64,000 nt of DNA from Opitutaceae bacterium (GCA_028284235.1 JANQSC010000071.1:62001-126000); one strand, 5' to 3'. Positions 17,500-26,158 are shown, counted from the stretch's first letter. Program-made: numbers and translations. Notes: generated by a model not told the origin, from the sequence alone.

Positions 17500-19230
17500 A
17501 TGCCGGCTGATTTCGCAAATGTGAACGAGCTTTGGGCCCGGACGATCTCCGAGACGCTGCGGGCGAAGGGCGTTCGTTACGCGGTCATTTGCCCCGGCTC
17601 GCGCAGCTCGCCGCTAGTGTTCGCGTTCGACCGGACCGAAGGGGTGGAGGCGATTCCGATTTTGGACGAACGTTCGGGGGCGTTTTTCGCGCTAGGGCTA
17701 GTGAAACGAACGGGCGCTCCGGTTGCTGTGGTTTGCACGTCGGGAACGGCGGCGGCCAACTTTTTCCCGGCCGTTATTGAAGCGTCGGAGTGCGGCGCGC
17801 CGCTTGCCGTATTGACGGCGGATCGGCCTCACGAGTTGCGAGATTGCCGCGCGGGTCAGACGATCCGGCAAGTAGGCCTGTACGGATCGTATCCAGTTTC
17901 CGATGTCGAGCTGGCGATACCGACGGCTGAGTTGTCTGATTTGACGGAACTGCGGAATACGGTTGCTGATCAAGTAAATTGCGCGTTGTCAACCGAGCCT
18001 GGCCCGGTCCACTTGAACATTCCTTTTCGCGAGCCACTGGCTCCGATTGAAGGCGAGCCGTTCGCGAGCCCGATCGCCTTGAGCGATCTCCGTTCGTTTT
18101 GCAGCGAAACCACTTCTCCAGAGCGGGCTACCGTCGAAGTGGATCTTTCGGATTTCACCGATTCCGAAAACGGGCTAATTCTCGTTGGTTCGCCGCTCAA
18201 GCCGATTTCGGAAGCGTGGGTGGACAACGTGACTCGTTTGACGGATCGACTGGATTGGCCGGTTTTGGCGGACGCGTTGAACCCAATTCGGAATCACTCG
18301 GATCGCTTCCCTCGGCTCGTTACCCACTACGATCTGATTTGCCGTTTGCCCCAGTCCAAGGGAGCCTTGCTGCCGGATCGGGTATTGGTGATTGGGGATC
18401 TTCCGATTAGCAAAGCGCTGAGAAACTGGATGGAAACCAACCGCCCGAAAAGCGTATTCCTGGCTCCGCTACCGGGTGATTTCGATTCGACACATGGCAA
18501 CAGCGAAACACGGTATTTCGATTTCGACTACGGTTCGCCGCGTGTTGCGCGTGTTGAGGCATCCGCATTCGCGTCGGAGTGGACAGTGCTGGATGGGCGG
18601 GTTGAAGTGGAAATGGATCGCCGATTGGAGGAATGCAAACCGCTTTTTGAAGGTCAGGTCGCCCGGGCATTGTCAGTGAGTTTGCCGAGAGGAAGCGCTT
18701 TGTTCGTTTCCAATAGCATGCCTCCTCGGGATATGGAGTTTTTCTGGAAGCGGAACGATCGCGGGGTTGAAGTGCACTCGTCGCGCGGCGCGAATGGAAT
18801 CGATGGAATTCTATCGACCGCATTGGGGATCGCGCATCGCGGGAAGCCTACTTATTTGCTGACCGGCGATTTAGCGTTGCTACACGACAGCAACGGAGGG
18901 TTGGTTTCCAAAGTTTTCGAGGGCTCGCTCACGGTCGTTTTGGTGAACAATGGCGGCGGCGGTATCTTCGAGATGCTGCCAGTTCGGAAGCTCGGCGATA
19001 CGTTTGAGAAGTACTTTAAGACAGATCAGGAAGTGGATTTCGCCCGCTGGGCGGCGACGTATGGGCTCGCTTACGAGCGCGTCGATTCGATTTCAGAATT
19101 GCGGGAGTCGGTGCAGAGGGATGCGATTCGTGGCGTTCGTGTGTTAGAAATAGTGACAGACGGAAAGCGGGACGCGGAGACGCGGAGGCACTGGTTTCGA
19201 GAGGTAGCAGATGCGCTATTCGTTTCCTGA
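17500..19230 (+). CDS. menD: SEPHCHC synthase MenD
   Basis: A 576-residue thiamine diphosphate enzyme that joins isochorismate and 2-oxoglutarate to form SEPHCHC. MenD marks are YAVICPGSRSSPLVFAF near residue 29, VVCTSGTAAANFFPAVIEA, LTADRPHELRDCRAGQTI, GPVHLNIPFREPL, VHSSRGANGIDGILSTALG and the ThDP-binding LLTGDLALLHDSNGG with VLVNNGGGGIFEML. It directly follows menF. Later men genes are not in this window. Confidence 0.95.
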   Translation: MPADFANVNELWARTISETLRAKGVRYAVICPGSRSSPLVFAFDRTEGVEAIPILDERSGAFFALGLVKRTGAPVAVVCTSGTAAANFFPAVIEASECGAPLAVLTADRPHELRDCRAGQTIRQVGLYGSYPVSDVELAIPTAELSDLTELRNTVADQVNCALSTEPGPVHLNIPFREPLAPIEGEPFASPIALSDLRSFCSETTSPERATVEVDLSDFTDSENGLILVGSPLKPISEAWVDNVTRLTDRLDWPVLADALNPIRNHSDRFPRLVTHYDLICRLPQSKGALLPDRVLVIGDLPISKALRNWMETNRPKSVFLAPLPGDFDSTHGNSETRYFDFDYGSPRVARVEASAFASEWTVLDGRVEVEMDRRLEECKPLFEGQVARALSVSLPRGSALFVSNSMPPRDMEFFWKRNDRGVEVHSSRGANGIDGILSTALGIAHRGKPTYLLTGDLALLHDSNGGLVSKVFEGSLTVVLVNNGGGGIFEMLPVRKLGDTFEKYFKTDQEVDFARWAATYGLAYERVDSISELRESVQRDAIRGVRVLEIVTDGKRDAETRRHWFREVADALFVS

Positions 19231-19249
19231 TTTACGTTCGCCCACCCTG

Positions 19250-19275
19250 TCCGCGGCGAGGCCGTAACGGAGGTT
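19250..19275. repeat. 26-bp direct repeat, left copy (hicAB cassette boundary)
   Basis: The 26 bases starting TCCGCGGCGAGG and ending AACGGAGGTT recur exactly at 19991-20016, where they encode the NLRYGLAAE segment near the C-terminus of Ppx/GppA on the minus strand. This left copy lies in non-coding sequence 19 bases after the menD stop. The two copies are in the same orientation and enclose the hicAB pair (19276-19990, about 715 bp). Confidence 0.85.
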
Positions 19276-19298
19276 TTGTTAAATGGGGTAGACGGCCT

Positions 19299-19318
19299 CC
19301 CATTGCCAAAGCAATGGG
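19299..19318 (+). promoter_or_regulatory. Perfect 8-bp hairpin upstream of hicA
   Basis: CCCATTGC and GCAATGGG are exact complements around a CAAA loop. TTGACT follows at 19319-19324 and could be a -35, with weak TACTGT at 19341 as -10. The AT-rich stretch up to the hicA start contains repeated TAGTA words (TATAGTATCAATAGTAATAC). HicB proteins commonly repress their own promoter, so this may be an operator; that is inference. Confidence 0.45.
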
Positions 19319-19352
19319 TTGACTATAGTATCAATAGTAATACTGTAAATCG

Positions 19353-19607
19353 GTGGCTAAAATCGATGAAATTCTCATTTCAATTCGAAATAGCCCAACG
19401 AGCGTCCGATACACAGACTTATGCAAACTTTGCGATCACCTATTCGGGAAACCCAGACAGAAAGGAACCAGTCATCGGGTTTATCGAATGCCCTGGAAGG
19501 GAGATCCAAGAGTGAATATTCAAAACAGCAAAGGGAAAGCGAAAGCCTATCAGGTTAAGCGAGTCCTCAAAGCCATAGAGAAATTGGAGGAAGAGAATGA
19601 ATCTTAA
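19353..19607 (+). CDS. hicA: HicA family toxin (mRNA interferase)
   Basis: An 84-residue dsRBD-like toxin of the YcfA/HicA family that cleaves mRNA and tmRNA. RYTDLCKLCDHLFGKPRQKG leads to the catalytic-His segment KGTSHRVYRMPWKGDPRV, then NIQNSKGKAKAYQVKRVLKAI, the conserved C-terminal helix. Translation appears to start at GTG 19353. It overlaps hicB by 11 bases, the usual toxin-first hicAB order. The AT-rich upstream DNA differs from the neighbouring GC-rich genes, which suggests acquisition. Confidence 0.88.
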   Translation: MAKIDEILISIRNSPTSVRYTDLCKLCDHLFGKPRQKGTSHRVYRMPWKGDPRVNIQNSKGKAKAYQVKRVLKAIEKLEEENES

Positions 19608-19926
19608 AAATGATAGATACACTTATCGAGTTACTTGGTCTGAAGAGGATGGAGAGTACGTGGGGTTTTGCGCTGAGTTTCCCAGTCTCAGTTGGCTATC
19701 AAGGACTCCAGAGGCTGCCCTGAAAGGAATTCGGAAAACCGTTTCTGAAGTATGCCAAGACATGGTCGCTTCGGGTGAGGATGTGCCCGAACCGCTTTCT
19801 TGTAAGAGGTACAGTGGAAAGTTCATGGTGAGGATTCCACCGGAGACTCATAGAAAGCTGGCCGTTCAAGCCGCCGAATGCGGGGTCAGCTTGAATCGTC
19901 TGGCGAGCTCAAAACTCAGCGGATAG
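19597..19926 (+). CDS. hicB: HicB family antitoxin
   Basis: A 109-residue antitoxin. The N-terminal partial RNase H-like HicB domain reads YTYRVTWSEEDGEYVGFCAEFPSLSWLS, typical of HicB. The C-terminal segment FMVRIPPETHRKLAVQAAEC followed by GVSLNRLASSKL is a ribbon-helix-helix/HicB-type DNA-binding motif. It neutralises HicA and probably represses the operon. The start ATG 19597 lies inside hicA. A hairpin that may stop transcription follows at 19950. Confidence 0.9.
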   Translation: MNLKNDRYTYRVTWSEEDGEYVGFCAEFPSLSWLSRTPEAALKGIRKTVSEVCQDMVASGEDVPEPLSCKRYSGKFMVRIPPETHRKLAVQAAECGVSLNRLASSKLSG

Positions 19927-19949
19927 CTCTAAAATAAGACGTTTAACTA

Positions 19950-19975
19950 CTGGGAGTAACTTGTTCTCCCAGTTT
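19950..19975. terminator. Terminator-like hairpin between hicB and ppx
   Basis: CTGGGAG and CTCCCAG form a perfect 7-bp stem with a nine-base loop (TAACTTGTT), followed by only three T on the plus strand. It lies between the convergent hicB and ppx genes. The stem is short and the T run weak, so termination is likely but not certain. Confidence 0.5.
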
Positions 19976-20880
19976 CAGGACTCCATCAGTTCCGCGGCGA
20001 GGCCGTAACGGAGGTTGTATTGGGAAAAGTGGATGCGGTCGCATCGAAGGTAGGCAAGCGTTTCGCAGAGCGTGATGGCGGCTGCCGGGAAGATGTCGGA
20101 GCGCGATTCGGGGATGCCGAGCTCGGTCACGCGTTTTTGGCTGTCGCGGGAGCAGATTTGCTGACGGTAGCGATCGAGAGTCGCGCGTTCGATGGATTCC
20201 TCGGCGCTGAAGCCGGCGAGTATCTGTGAAGCGCCTCCGGTTAGGACAGCGGTTTGGATTTGCGGATTGGGCGCGAGGGGCGATTGTTGCAGCGTATTGA
20301 GAACGTGGTTGGCGATACGCTCTTCGTCGGCTGACGAGACAGGGATGGACCGATCGTCCAGCAGCATTGAGGAAAGCCGAACGGAGCCAAGGTTGAAGCT
20401 GTGAGCGGTTGAAAGGGTTTGATCGACAAATTGGATACACTCCATCGAGCCTCCGCCCAGATCGACGGCGACAAAGTCGTTGAGTTCGCCGAGCGCAGGA
20501 TCCTGTCGGATTCCTTTGCCGATGAGCCGCGCCTCTTCGTCGCCTGGGAGAATGTCGAGTGGAAGACCGGTACGGGCTTCAACGCGGGAGGCAAAGTCGG
20601 CTTGGTTTTGGGCGTCTCGGACCGCGCTGGTGGCGACGATTCGGAGAGCGTCGAGCCTGTGTTTTTCCGCGTCGGATTGCAAGCGGGCAATGGCGTCGCT
20701 CCCAGCCGCAATTGCGTTCTCGGTTAGCAGCGGTGGTGAATGAGTCATGCCTTCGCCGATACGAACGTTTTCGACCAGAAACTGGACTTTGCGAACGTTC
20801 CCTGCGGGCGTGGACTGGGCGATCAGCAATTTGATGGAATTGCTGCCCACGTCGATGATCCCGACTTGTCGGTTGGCCAT
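19975..20880 (-). CDS. ppx: Exopolyphosphatase / pppGpp phosphohydrolase family protein
   Basis: A 301-residue Ppx/GppA protein of the short form, with the ASKHA fold. It begins MANRQVGIIDVGSNSIKLLI (phosphate 1 motif), with TSAVRDAQNQADF, LPGDEEARLIGKGI and the phosphate 2 motif FVAVDLGGGSMECIQF. The C-terminal end NLRYGLAAELMES is encoded by the right copy of the 26-bp repeat that bounds hicAB. Two-domain bacterial Ppx and GppA are about 500 residues, so this has only the catalytic domains. It likely hydrolyses polyphosphate or pppGpp. rsmI lies 2 bases upstream on the same strand. Confidence 0.88.
   Translation of the reverse strand: MANRQVGIIDVGSNSIKLLIAQSTPAGNVRKVQFLVENVRIGEGMTHSPPLLTENAIAAGSDAIARLQSDAEKHRLDALRIVATSAVRDAQNQADFASRVEARTGLPLDILPGDEEARLIGKGIRQDPALGELNDFVAVDLGGGSMECIQFVDQTLSTAHSFNLGSVRLSSMLLDDRSIPVSSADEERIANHVLNTLQQSPLAPNPQIQTAVLTGGASQILAGFSAEESIERATLDRYRQQICSRDSQKRVTELGIPESRSDIFPAAAITLCETLAYLRCDRIHFSQYNLRYGLAAELMES
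19991..20016. repeat. 26-bp direct repeat, right copy inside ppx
   Basis: Exact copy of 19250-19275, here coding for part of the last 16 residues of Ppx on the minus strand. Its coding role implies that this is the original sequence and that the left copy is the duplicate created when the hicAB segment arrived. Confidence 0.85.
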
Positions 20881-20882
20881 GG

Positions 20883-21599
20883 TCAGAGTGTGAATTTCGC
20901 GGGGGCGATGACGATGGCGAATTCGCCTTTTTTGCTGGCGGTATTGAAGGTTGCGCAGACGTCTTCCAGGGTTCCGGTGGAAATGGTCTCAAATCGTTTG
21001 GTCAATTCGCGTCCGAGGCAGATGCAGCGGTCGGGTCCGAGCGTGTCGCGCATTTCAGCGACGAATTTGTCGATGCGATGGCAGGATTCGTAGAGAATGA
21101 TCGAATAGGGAAAATCAATATGGGTCTCGAGGAAGCGCTTGCGAGCGGCGCGTTTGGGTGGGAGGAATCCGACGAAGAGATAGCCGTCTGAGGGGAGTCC
21201 ACTCGCTGAAAGGAGGGTTGTTGCGGCGCTGGCTCCGGGGACGGGTACGATGGGCAGCTTGCGCTTGTGGCATTCGCGCGTGAGCCGGAATCCGGGGTCG
21301 CTGACAGCCGGCGTTCCTGCGTCGCATACGAGGGCGATGGACTCGCCTTGCTCGATTCGGTCGGCGAGGGCGCTTGCGGCCTGGCGTTCGTTGTTGTCGT
21401 GGTAGGAGACGAGACGGTTTTTGAAGCCGAGTTTAGAGAGGAGCCCGCCGGTGACTCGGGTGTCCTCGCAGGCGATCGCGGACACCTTTTCGAGAATAGA
21501 GCGGGCTCGTTCGGTCAAGTCGGCGAGATTGCCAATCGGGGTGGCAACCACGTAGAGCGTCCCTGGCTTGGGCGTGAGGGACTGGTTTTCGCCTTCCAT
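20883..21599 (-). CDS. rsmI: 16S rRNA (cytidine1402-2'-O)-methyltransferase RsmI
   Basis: A 238-residue SAM-dependent tetrapyrrole-methylase-fold enzyme that modifies C1402 of 16S rRNA. Family motifs are TLYVVATPIGNLADLTERA, AIACEDTRVTGGLLSKLGF, LVSYHDNNE, LVCDAGTPAVSDPGFRL, PVPGASAATTLLSASGLPSD and FVGFLPPKRAARKRFLE. Length is a little shorter than E. coli RsmI (286), lacking the C-terminal extension. It seems co-transcribed with ppx. Confidence 0.96.
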   Translation of the reverse strand: MEGENQSLTPKPGTLYVVATPIGNLADLTERARSILEKVSAIACEDTRVTGGLLSKLGFKNRLVSYHDNNERQAASALADRIEQGESIALVCDAGTPAVSDPGFRLTRECHKRKLPIVPVPGASAATTLLSASGLPSDGYLFVGFLPPKRAARKRFLETHIDFPYSIILYESCHRIDKFVAEMRDTLGPDRCICLGRELTKRFETISTGTLEDVCATFNTASKKGEFAIVIAPAKFTL

Positions 21600-21647
21600 T
21601 CGTGGAGAAGGGAGCAGCGTCGGATGAGTCCGGAGACAGTTAGGCGT

Positions 21648-21803
21648 CTATCGGCTCGTGCCACCCATTCCGGGAACGCCGCCTTCCCAGTCTTTGGGCC
21701 GGCTCCATGGGATGGTGGATTCGTCGACGTCTTCGCAGCCGGTGAGCAGAAGGGTGAGCCCGGTGAGGGAGACGGCGATAAGAAGGGAAATCAACTTTTT
21801 CAT
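21648..21803 (-). CDS. Small lipoprotein, 51 residues
   Basis: Reading leftwards from ATG 21803 the peptide is MKKLISLLIAVSLTGLTLLL followed by TGCEDVDESTIPWSRPKDWE, ending GGVPGMGGTSR. It has a lysine n-region, a hydrophobic core and the lipobox LTGC, so Cys23 should be lipidated and the short acidic tail exposed at the membrane surface. Function is not known. It starts 6 bases after the stop of the coiled-coil gene and probably shares its transcript. The ending PWSRPKDWEGGVPGMGG looks like a conserved tail and not random sequence. Confidence 0.75.
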   Translation of the reverse strand: MKKLISLLIAVSLTGLTLLLTGCEDVDESTIPWSRPKDWEGGVPGMGGTSR

Positions 21804-21809
21804 GGTTTA

Positions 21810-22568
21810 TCAGTTTCCGCCTACAACCAGGTCGCCTGGTTGAGGGTCCGTTACGAGCGACTCTGGCAGAATTCTGCCGATGCTCAAGTTTTCCTTTACT
21901 TCGTAGACTTGAATATTGGCGATTCGTTCGCCGTCGCGGGTGATTGTGAGCAAGTGGTCGAGTCGAATTCCGTCGGTGTAGCCGAGGTTGGCGATGACAA
22001 AAGAGGAGCCTTCACCGACGGTGAGGACGCTGCCGCTGAGACCGGATGGAGCGGTTTTGAGGTTTCCGTAAACGCTTGATAGGGAAGCGGCTGGTTGATT
22101 TTTCTGCGTTTCCTTGAGACGGAGCACCTCGTCTTCCAGACCGGAAATTGTCTGGGTGTAGGTCTCGACTTCCTCGAGGCTGACCGAATTTGCGATTTGG
22201 GCGGCCATCTCTTTTTTCAAGTCTGCGAGCGAGCGCTGGAGGGTTTCCTCTTTTTCGATCCGCATTTCGAGCTCCTCGGTGAGGCGGAGATTCTCGCGTT
22301 TGAGCTGGTTGGCGCGAGCGGAAGTGACGGTGATATTGGAGCGCGCCTCCTGGAGGGAGCGTTCGTTTTGGTCGAGCTGGGTTTGCAGGGTCTCCAACTC
22401 TTCGGCTCGGGCGGAGAATTGCGACTGGGCCTGGGCGAGCTGAGCTTGAGTGGATTGAAGATCCTCGGCGAGGGTATTGGATTCCTTGACGTTCAGGTAG
22501 TAGAACGCCCCCGAGGCGACTGCGCCGAGCACCGCCAGAAAGGAGAGGAAATTGGCCAAGGATTTCAT
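21810..22568 (-). CDS. Membrane-anchored coiled-coil protein, function unknown
   Basis: A 252-residue protein. One N-terminal transmembrane segment (FLSFLAVLGAVASGAFYYL, about 7-25) precedes a long coiled coil (about 30-165) rich in Gln, Glu and Leu. A C-terminal globular region of about 80 residues (SVLTVGEGSSFVIANLGYTD, then GERIANIQVYEVKENLSIGR and DPQPGDLVVGGN) resembles the beta domain of verrucomicrobial cell-envelope proteins of unknown role. It faces the periplasm if the TM is a signal anchor. It is followed by the 51-residue lipoprotein gene, so both may work in the envelope. Confidence 0.7.
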   Translation of the reverse strand: MKSLANFLSFLAVLGAVASGAFYYLNVKESNTLAEDLQSTQAQLAQAQSQFSARAEELETLQTQLDQNERSLQEARSNITVTSARANQLKRENLRLTEELEMRIEKEETLQRSLADLKKEMAAQIANSVSLEEVETYTQTISGLEDEVLRLKETQKNQPAASLSSVYGNLKTAPSGLSGSVLTVGEGSSFVIANLGYTDGIRLDHLLTITRDGERIANIQVYEVKENLSIGRILPESLVTDPQPGDLVVGGN

Positions 22569-22605
22569 GATTACGAGTGAGTATCGCTAACGTGTCGTTC
22601 GGAAG

Positions 22606-22685
22606 GTAGGGCCTTCGCTTGCGAAGCGCCGCGTTGTTCGATGGTTTGATCTACTTTCGCGGCATGGCGCGAGCGCCAGCCCTAC
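22606..22685. repeat. Family A palindromic repeat, copy 2 (80 bp)
   Basis: Same length and ends (GTAGGGCC, CCCTAC) as 14021-14100, again with GTTCGAT near the middle and GC-rich pairing arms (GGCGCGAGCGCC in the right arm, CTTCGCTTGCGAAG in the left). It lies between pgi and the coiled-coil gene. Confidence 0.8.
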
Positions 22686-22766
22686 GTTTAGTCTCAAGTT
22701 CGGCCATAGTGTTGAGCAAAAGGCGGTTTGAAAAGCCAATTGTGGCGGTGGACGCCGGACCAAATG

Positions 22767-24347
22767 TTAGCCTGCTATGGAGAATCGAGCCGTGTGCCAG
22801 GGGTCGCTTTCGATTTTGGCGATACCCGATTTGCCGTTGGCGGCGAGATGATTGGCCAGCTTGAACACGAGTTCGGCTTGGTCGGGCTTTCCGATCGCTT
22901 CCGCCAACGCGGGGGCGTCGAAGGCTTGGCCTTTGGCGTTTTCGAGCGCGTTGGTGATTTCGCGGCACAGGTCGATGGCGTTTCCGGCCGCTTTCTTGCC
23001 CGCTTCGACGCCAGGCTGGTGATAGGCGTTGATTCCGACCAGAGTCGCGTAGAATCCGACGGCCCGCTCGTAAAGAGCGATCAAGCGACTGACAGATTCG
23101 GGCGTCAAGTCGTCGGTGGTGATGGTGATTGAAGCGCGGTCCTTCTCGCTGAGCGCGTCGCGCGTGCCGAGGTAGAATCCTTGCAGGAAATCGCCCGAGG
23201 TGATCCCTTCCTCGACTTCGATGGACGGTCCAGAGCGGTCTTTGAGGATTTCAATGAAAGTGGCGAAGAAATTGGGAACGCCTTCGCGCAACTGCTGAAC
23301 GTAGGCGTGCTGGTCGGTCGAGCCTTTGTTTCCGTAGACGGCGATACCTTGATTGACGACCTTCCCGTCCAAATCGAATTCTTTTCCGAGGCTCTCCATG
23401 ATGAGTTGCTGGAGGTAGCGGGAGAAGAGGAGCAGCCGGTCTTTGTAGGGGAGGACGACCATGTCCTTGGCGCCGGTTCCCCCCGTAGCGAAGTGCCAGG
23501 AAAGGGCGAGAAGAGCGGCGGGATTGGCGGTGAGGCTCGTTCTTCGCGTGAGCGCGTCCATGGCTTTCGCGCCCTGCAGGAGCGCGTCGATGTCGATGCC
23601 CTGAAGAGCGGCGGGAACAAGGCCGACGGTGCCGAGAACGGAAGTGCGGCCACCAACCCAGTCCCACATGGGGAATCGAGCGATCCAGCCTTCGTTTTGG
23701 GCGACGGTGTCCAGTTTGCTGCCTTCGCCGGTGATGGCGACTGCGTGCTGGGCGAAATCGAGCCCGGCCCGTTCGTAGGCGATCTTGGCTTCGAGCATAC
23801 CGTTGCGGGTTTCGGCGGTGCCGCCGGATTTGGATACAACGAGGCTCAGAGTCTGGCCGAGTCGGGATCCGATGGCGTCGAGGACAAGATCCATGCCGTC
23901 CGGATCTGTGTTATCGAAAAAGTGGATACGAGTCTTGTCGACGCTGGGTTGTCCGAGGGCGTGGGCGATGAATTGCGGTCCGAGCGCGGAGCCGCCGATG
24001 CCGATTACGAGCACGTCGGTGAACGGGCCGTTGGCGCCTTGCAGCTCGCCGTTGTGGACGCGGGCAGCGAATGCTTTGACTGCGTCGGTGGTGGAGAGAA
24101 TTTCGTCTGCGAGGGCCACGGTCGGGGCGAGGCCGGGATCGCGCAGCCAGTAGTGGCCGACCATGCGGTTTTCGTCCGGATTGGCGATCGCTCCCTTTTC
24201 CAGGGCGTCCATGGCTTCGAAGGCGGTGGCGAGGCGCGTTTGGTAGGACTCGATGTCCCCGTCATTGAGGCCGAGTCGACTTAGGTCGATGGCGAGACTG
24301 ACTTCCGGAAAATCGAAGGTGTAGCGGGTGAATTGTTCCCAGGACAT
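22767..24347 (-). CDS. pgi: Glucose-6-phosphate isomerase
   Basis: A 526-residue Pgi interconverting glucose-6-phosphate and fructose-6-phosphate. Clear motifs are [101 protein letters not shown] and [16 protein letters not shown]. It resembles the plant/cyanobacterial group in length, with about 70 residues after the active-site lysine region. The ATG at 24347 lies next to a purine-rich spacer without a Shine-Dalgarno sequence. Confidence 0.96.
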   Translation of the reverse strand: MSWEQFTRYTFDFPEVSLAIDLSRLGLNDGDIESYQTRLATAFEAMDALEKGAIANPDENRMVGHYWLRDPGLAPTVALADEILSTTDAVKAFAARVHNGELQGANGPFTDVLVIGIGGSALGPQFIAHALGQPSVDKTRIHFFDNTDPDGMDLVLDAIGSRLGQTLSLVVSKSGGTAETRNGMLEAKIAYERAGLDFAQHAVAITGEGSKLDTVAQNEGWIARFPMWDWVGGRTSVLGTVGLVPAALQGIDIDALLQGAKAMDALTRRTSLTANPAALLALSWHFATGGTGAKDMVVLPYKDRLLLFSRYLQQLIMESLGKEFDLDGKVVNQGIAVYGNKGSTDQHAYVQQLREGVPNFFATFIEILKDRSGPSIEVEEGITSGDFLQGFYLGTRDALSEKDRASITITTDDLTPESVSRLIALYERAVGFYATLVGINAYHQPGVEAGKKAAGNAIDLCREITNALENAKGQAFDAPALAEAIGKPDQAELVFKLANHLAANGKSGIAKIESDPWHTARFSIAG

Positions 24348-24362
24348 TGTTTAAAGAATGAA

Positions 24363-24455
24363 GGATGAAGTAAGAAGTATGAAGTAAGAAGGGGGAAGAA
24401 GCTAAGAATTCAGAATTCGAATCAAACTTCTTAATTCATCCTTCTTACTTCTTCC
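24363..24455. repeat. Inverted repeat of GAAGTAAGAAG words between ilvD and pgi
   Basis: GGATGAAGTAAGAAG at 24363-24377 pairs with CTTCTTACTTCTTCC at 24441-24455 at 14 of 15 positions. TGAAGTAAGAAG is also directly repeated at 24366 and 24380. The strong purine/pyrimidine strand bias sets this spacer apart from the GC-rich genes. It could be a weak structured terminator for ilvD or a simple-sequence relic. Confidence 0.6.
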
Positions 24456-24460
24456 TTTAC

Positions 24461-26158
24461 TCAAAGGTATTTGTCGGTGACGGCGCCTTCGGAGGCTGAG
24501 GCGACGAGTTTGGCGTATTTGCCGAGGACGCCGCGTTTTTCACCGGCCCCGGCGGGTTTGAGGGCGGCCATGCGGGCGTCGTACTCCGCTTCCGCGATGT
24601 TGAGCGAAATCGTGTTCTTGACGGCGTCGATTTCGATTTCGTCGCCACTTTTGACGATGCCGATGGGGCCGCCGCAGGCGGCTTCGGGAGTGATGTGGCC
24701 AACGTCGAATCCGTGGCTGCCGCCGGAAAAGCGTCCGTCGGTGATGAGGGCCACGTCGTTGATGAGCCCGCGTCCGGCCACGGCGGAGGTGGGCGAGAGC
24801 ATTTCACGCATGCCGGGGCCGCCGACGGGGCCTTCGTTGCGGATGACCACGACGTCGCCGGCAACGACGTCGCCGTCGAGGATGCCTTTGAGGGCGTCTT
24901 CTTCGCTTTCGTAGACTTTCGCGGTGCCTTTAAAGTAGAGACCTTCTTTGCCGGTGATTTTGCCGACGCCACCGGTGGGGGCGAGATTTCCTCGGAGAAT
25001 GCGGAGGTGGCTGGTGGTTTTTATTGGGTCGTCCCAGTCATGTACGATGTCCTGATCTTTTGGGTACGGTTGAACGTCGACGAGGTTTTCGGCGATGGTT
25101 TTCCCGGTGACGGTGAGACAGTCGCCGTGGAGGAGTCCGCGGTCGAGCAGCATCTTCATCATGGGTTGAATGCCACCGATGCGGATGAGGTGGGACATGT
25201 TGTATTTGCCGAAGGGTTTGACGTCGCAGAGGAGCGGCACTTTCTCGCCGAGGCGTTCGAAGTCGTCGATGGTGATGTCGATGTCGGCGCAATGGGCGAT
25301 GGCGAGGAGGTGGAGAATGATGTTGGTAGAGCCGCCGAGCGCGATGCAGGTGGTGATGGCGTTTTCGAATGACTTCCGGGTGAGGATGTCGCTCGGCTTG
25401 ATGTCTTTTTGGATGAGGTTGTAGACGGCTTTGCCGGCGTTGTAGCAGTCTTCGCGCTTGTCTTCGCTGACGGCGAGCTGGGCGCTGCTTCCGGGGAGGC
25501 TCATGCCGAGGACTTCGATGGCGCTGGCCATGGAGTTGGCGGTGTACATGCCTCCGCAGGAACCGGGTCCGGGAATGGCGCAGGATTCGATTTCCTTGAG
25601 CTCGGCGTCGTCGATGTCGCCGCGGGCGTGGCGGCCGACGGCTTCGTAGACGCTGACGATGTCGACCGGCTTTTCGCGGTGAATGCCGGGGAGGATGCTG
25701 CCGCCGTAGACGAATACGGACGGGCGGTCGAGGCGGGCGAGGGCCATCATGCAGCCGGGCATGTTCTTGTCGCAGCCGCCGATGGCGACGACGCCGTCCA
25801 TACCTTCGCCGGCGACGACGGTTTCGATGCTGTCGGCGATGACTTCACGGGAGACGAGGCTGTAACGCATTCCTTTGGTGCCCATGCTGATGCCGTCGGA
25901 AATGGTGATGGTGCTGAAGTTGACGGCTTTGCCGCCGGCTTCGTTGGCGCCGCGGGTGGAGTGGGTAGCGAGCTCGTCGATGTGCATGTTGCACGGAGTG
26001 AGATCGCTGCCGGTGGAGGCGATGGCGATTTGCGGCTTCTTGAAGTCCTCGTCGCCGAATCCGACGGCTCGGAGCATGGAGCGGGCTCCAGCGCGGTCGT
26101 TGCCGTCGACGACGACTGAGGAATGAGGGCGGTTGCAGTTTGGGTTTTCGTGGCTCAC
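24461..26158 (-). CDS. ilvD: Dihydroxy-acid dehydratase
   Basis: A 565-residue Fe-S dehydratase making 2-ketoisovalerate and 2-keto-3-methylvalerate in branched-chain amino acid synthesis. Cluster-ligand segments are TPCNMHIDELA, IGGCDKNMPGCMMALARLD and IPGPGSCGGMYTANSMASA. The ISDGISMGTKGMRYSL and DVALITDGRFSGGSHGFDVGHI motifs are intact. I chose GTG 26158 (SHENPNCNRPHSSVVVDG), which gives the normal length; an upstream start at 26281 adds 41 residues of low-complexity, unconserved sequence. It is divergent from scpB. Confidence 0.94.
   Translation of the reverse strand: MSHENPNCNRPHSSVVVDGNDRAGARSMLRAVGFGDEDFKKPQIAIASTGSDLTPCNMHIDELATHSTRGANEAGGKAVNFSTITISDGISMGTKGMRYSLVSREVIADSIETVVAGEGMDGVVAIGGCDKNMPGCMMALARLDRPSVFVYGGSILPGIHREKPVDIVSVYEAVGRHARGDIDDAELKEIESCAIPGPGSCGGMYTANSMASAIEVLGMSLPGSSAQLAVSEDKREDCYNAGKAVYNLIQKDIKPSDILTRKSFENAITTCIALGGSTNIILHLLAIAHCADIDITIDDFERLGEKVPLLCDVKPFGKYNMSHLIRIGGIQPMMKMLLDRGLLHGDCLTVTGKTIAENLVDVQPYPKDQDIVHDWDDPIKTTSHLRILRGNLAPTGGVGKITGKEGLYFKGTAKVYESEEDALKGILDGDVVAGDVVVIRNEGPVGGPGMREMLSPTSAVAGRGLINDVALITDGRFSGGSHGFDVGHITPEAACGGPIGIVKSGDEIEIDAVKNTISLNIAEAEYDARMAALKPAGAGEKRGVLGKYAKLVASASEGAVTDKYL

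Noticed and set aside
23181-24284. Long plus-strand frame within pgi
   Set aside because: It is a shadow of pgi, rich in Gly, Val and Glu without recognisable motifs.
25409-26119. Plus-strand frame within ilvD
   Set aside because: Low-complexity Ala/Gly/Asp translation, covered by the well supported ilvD.
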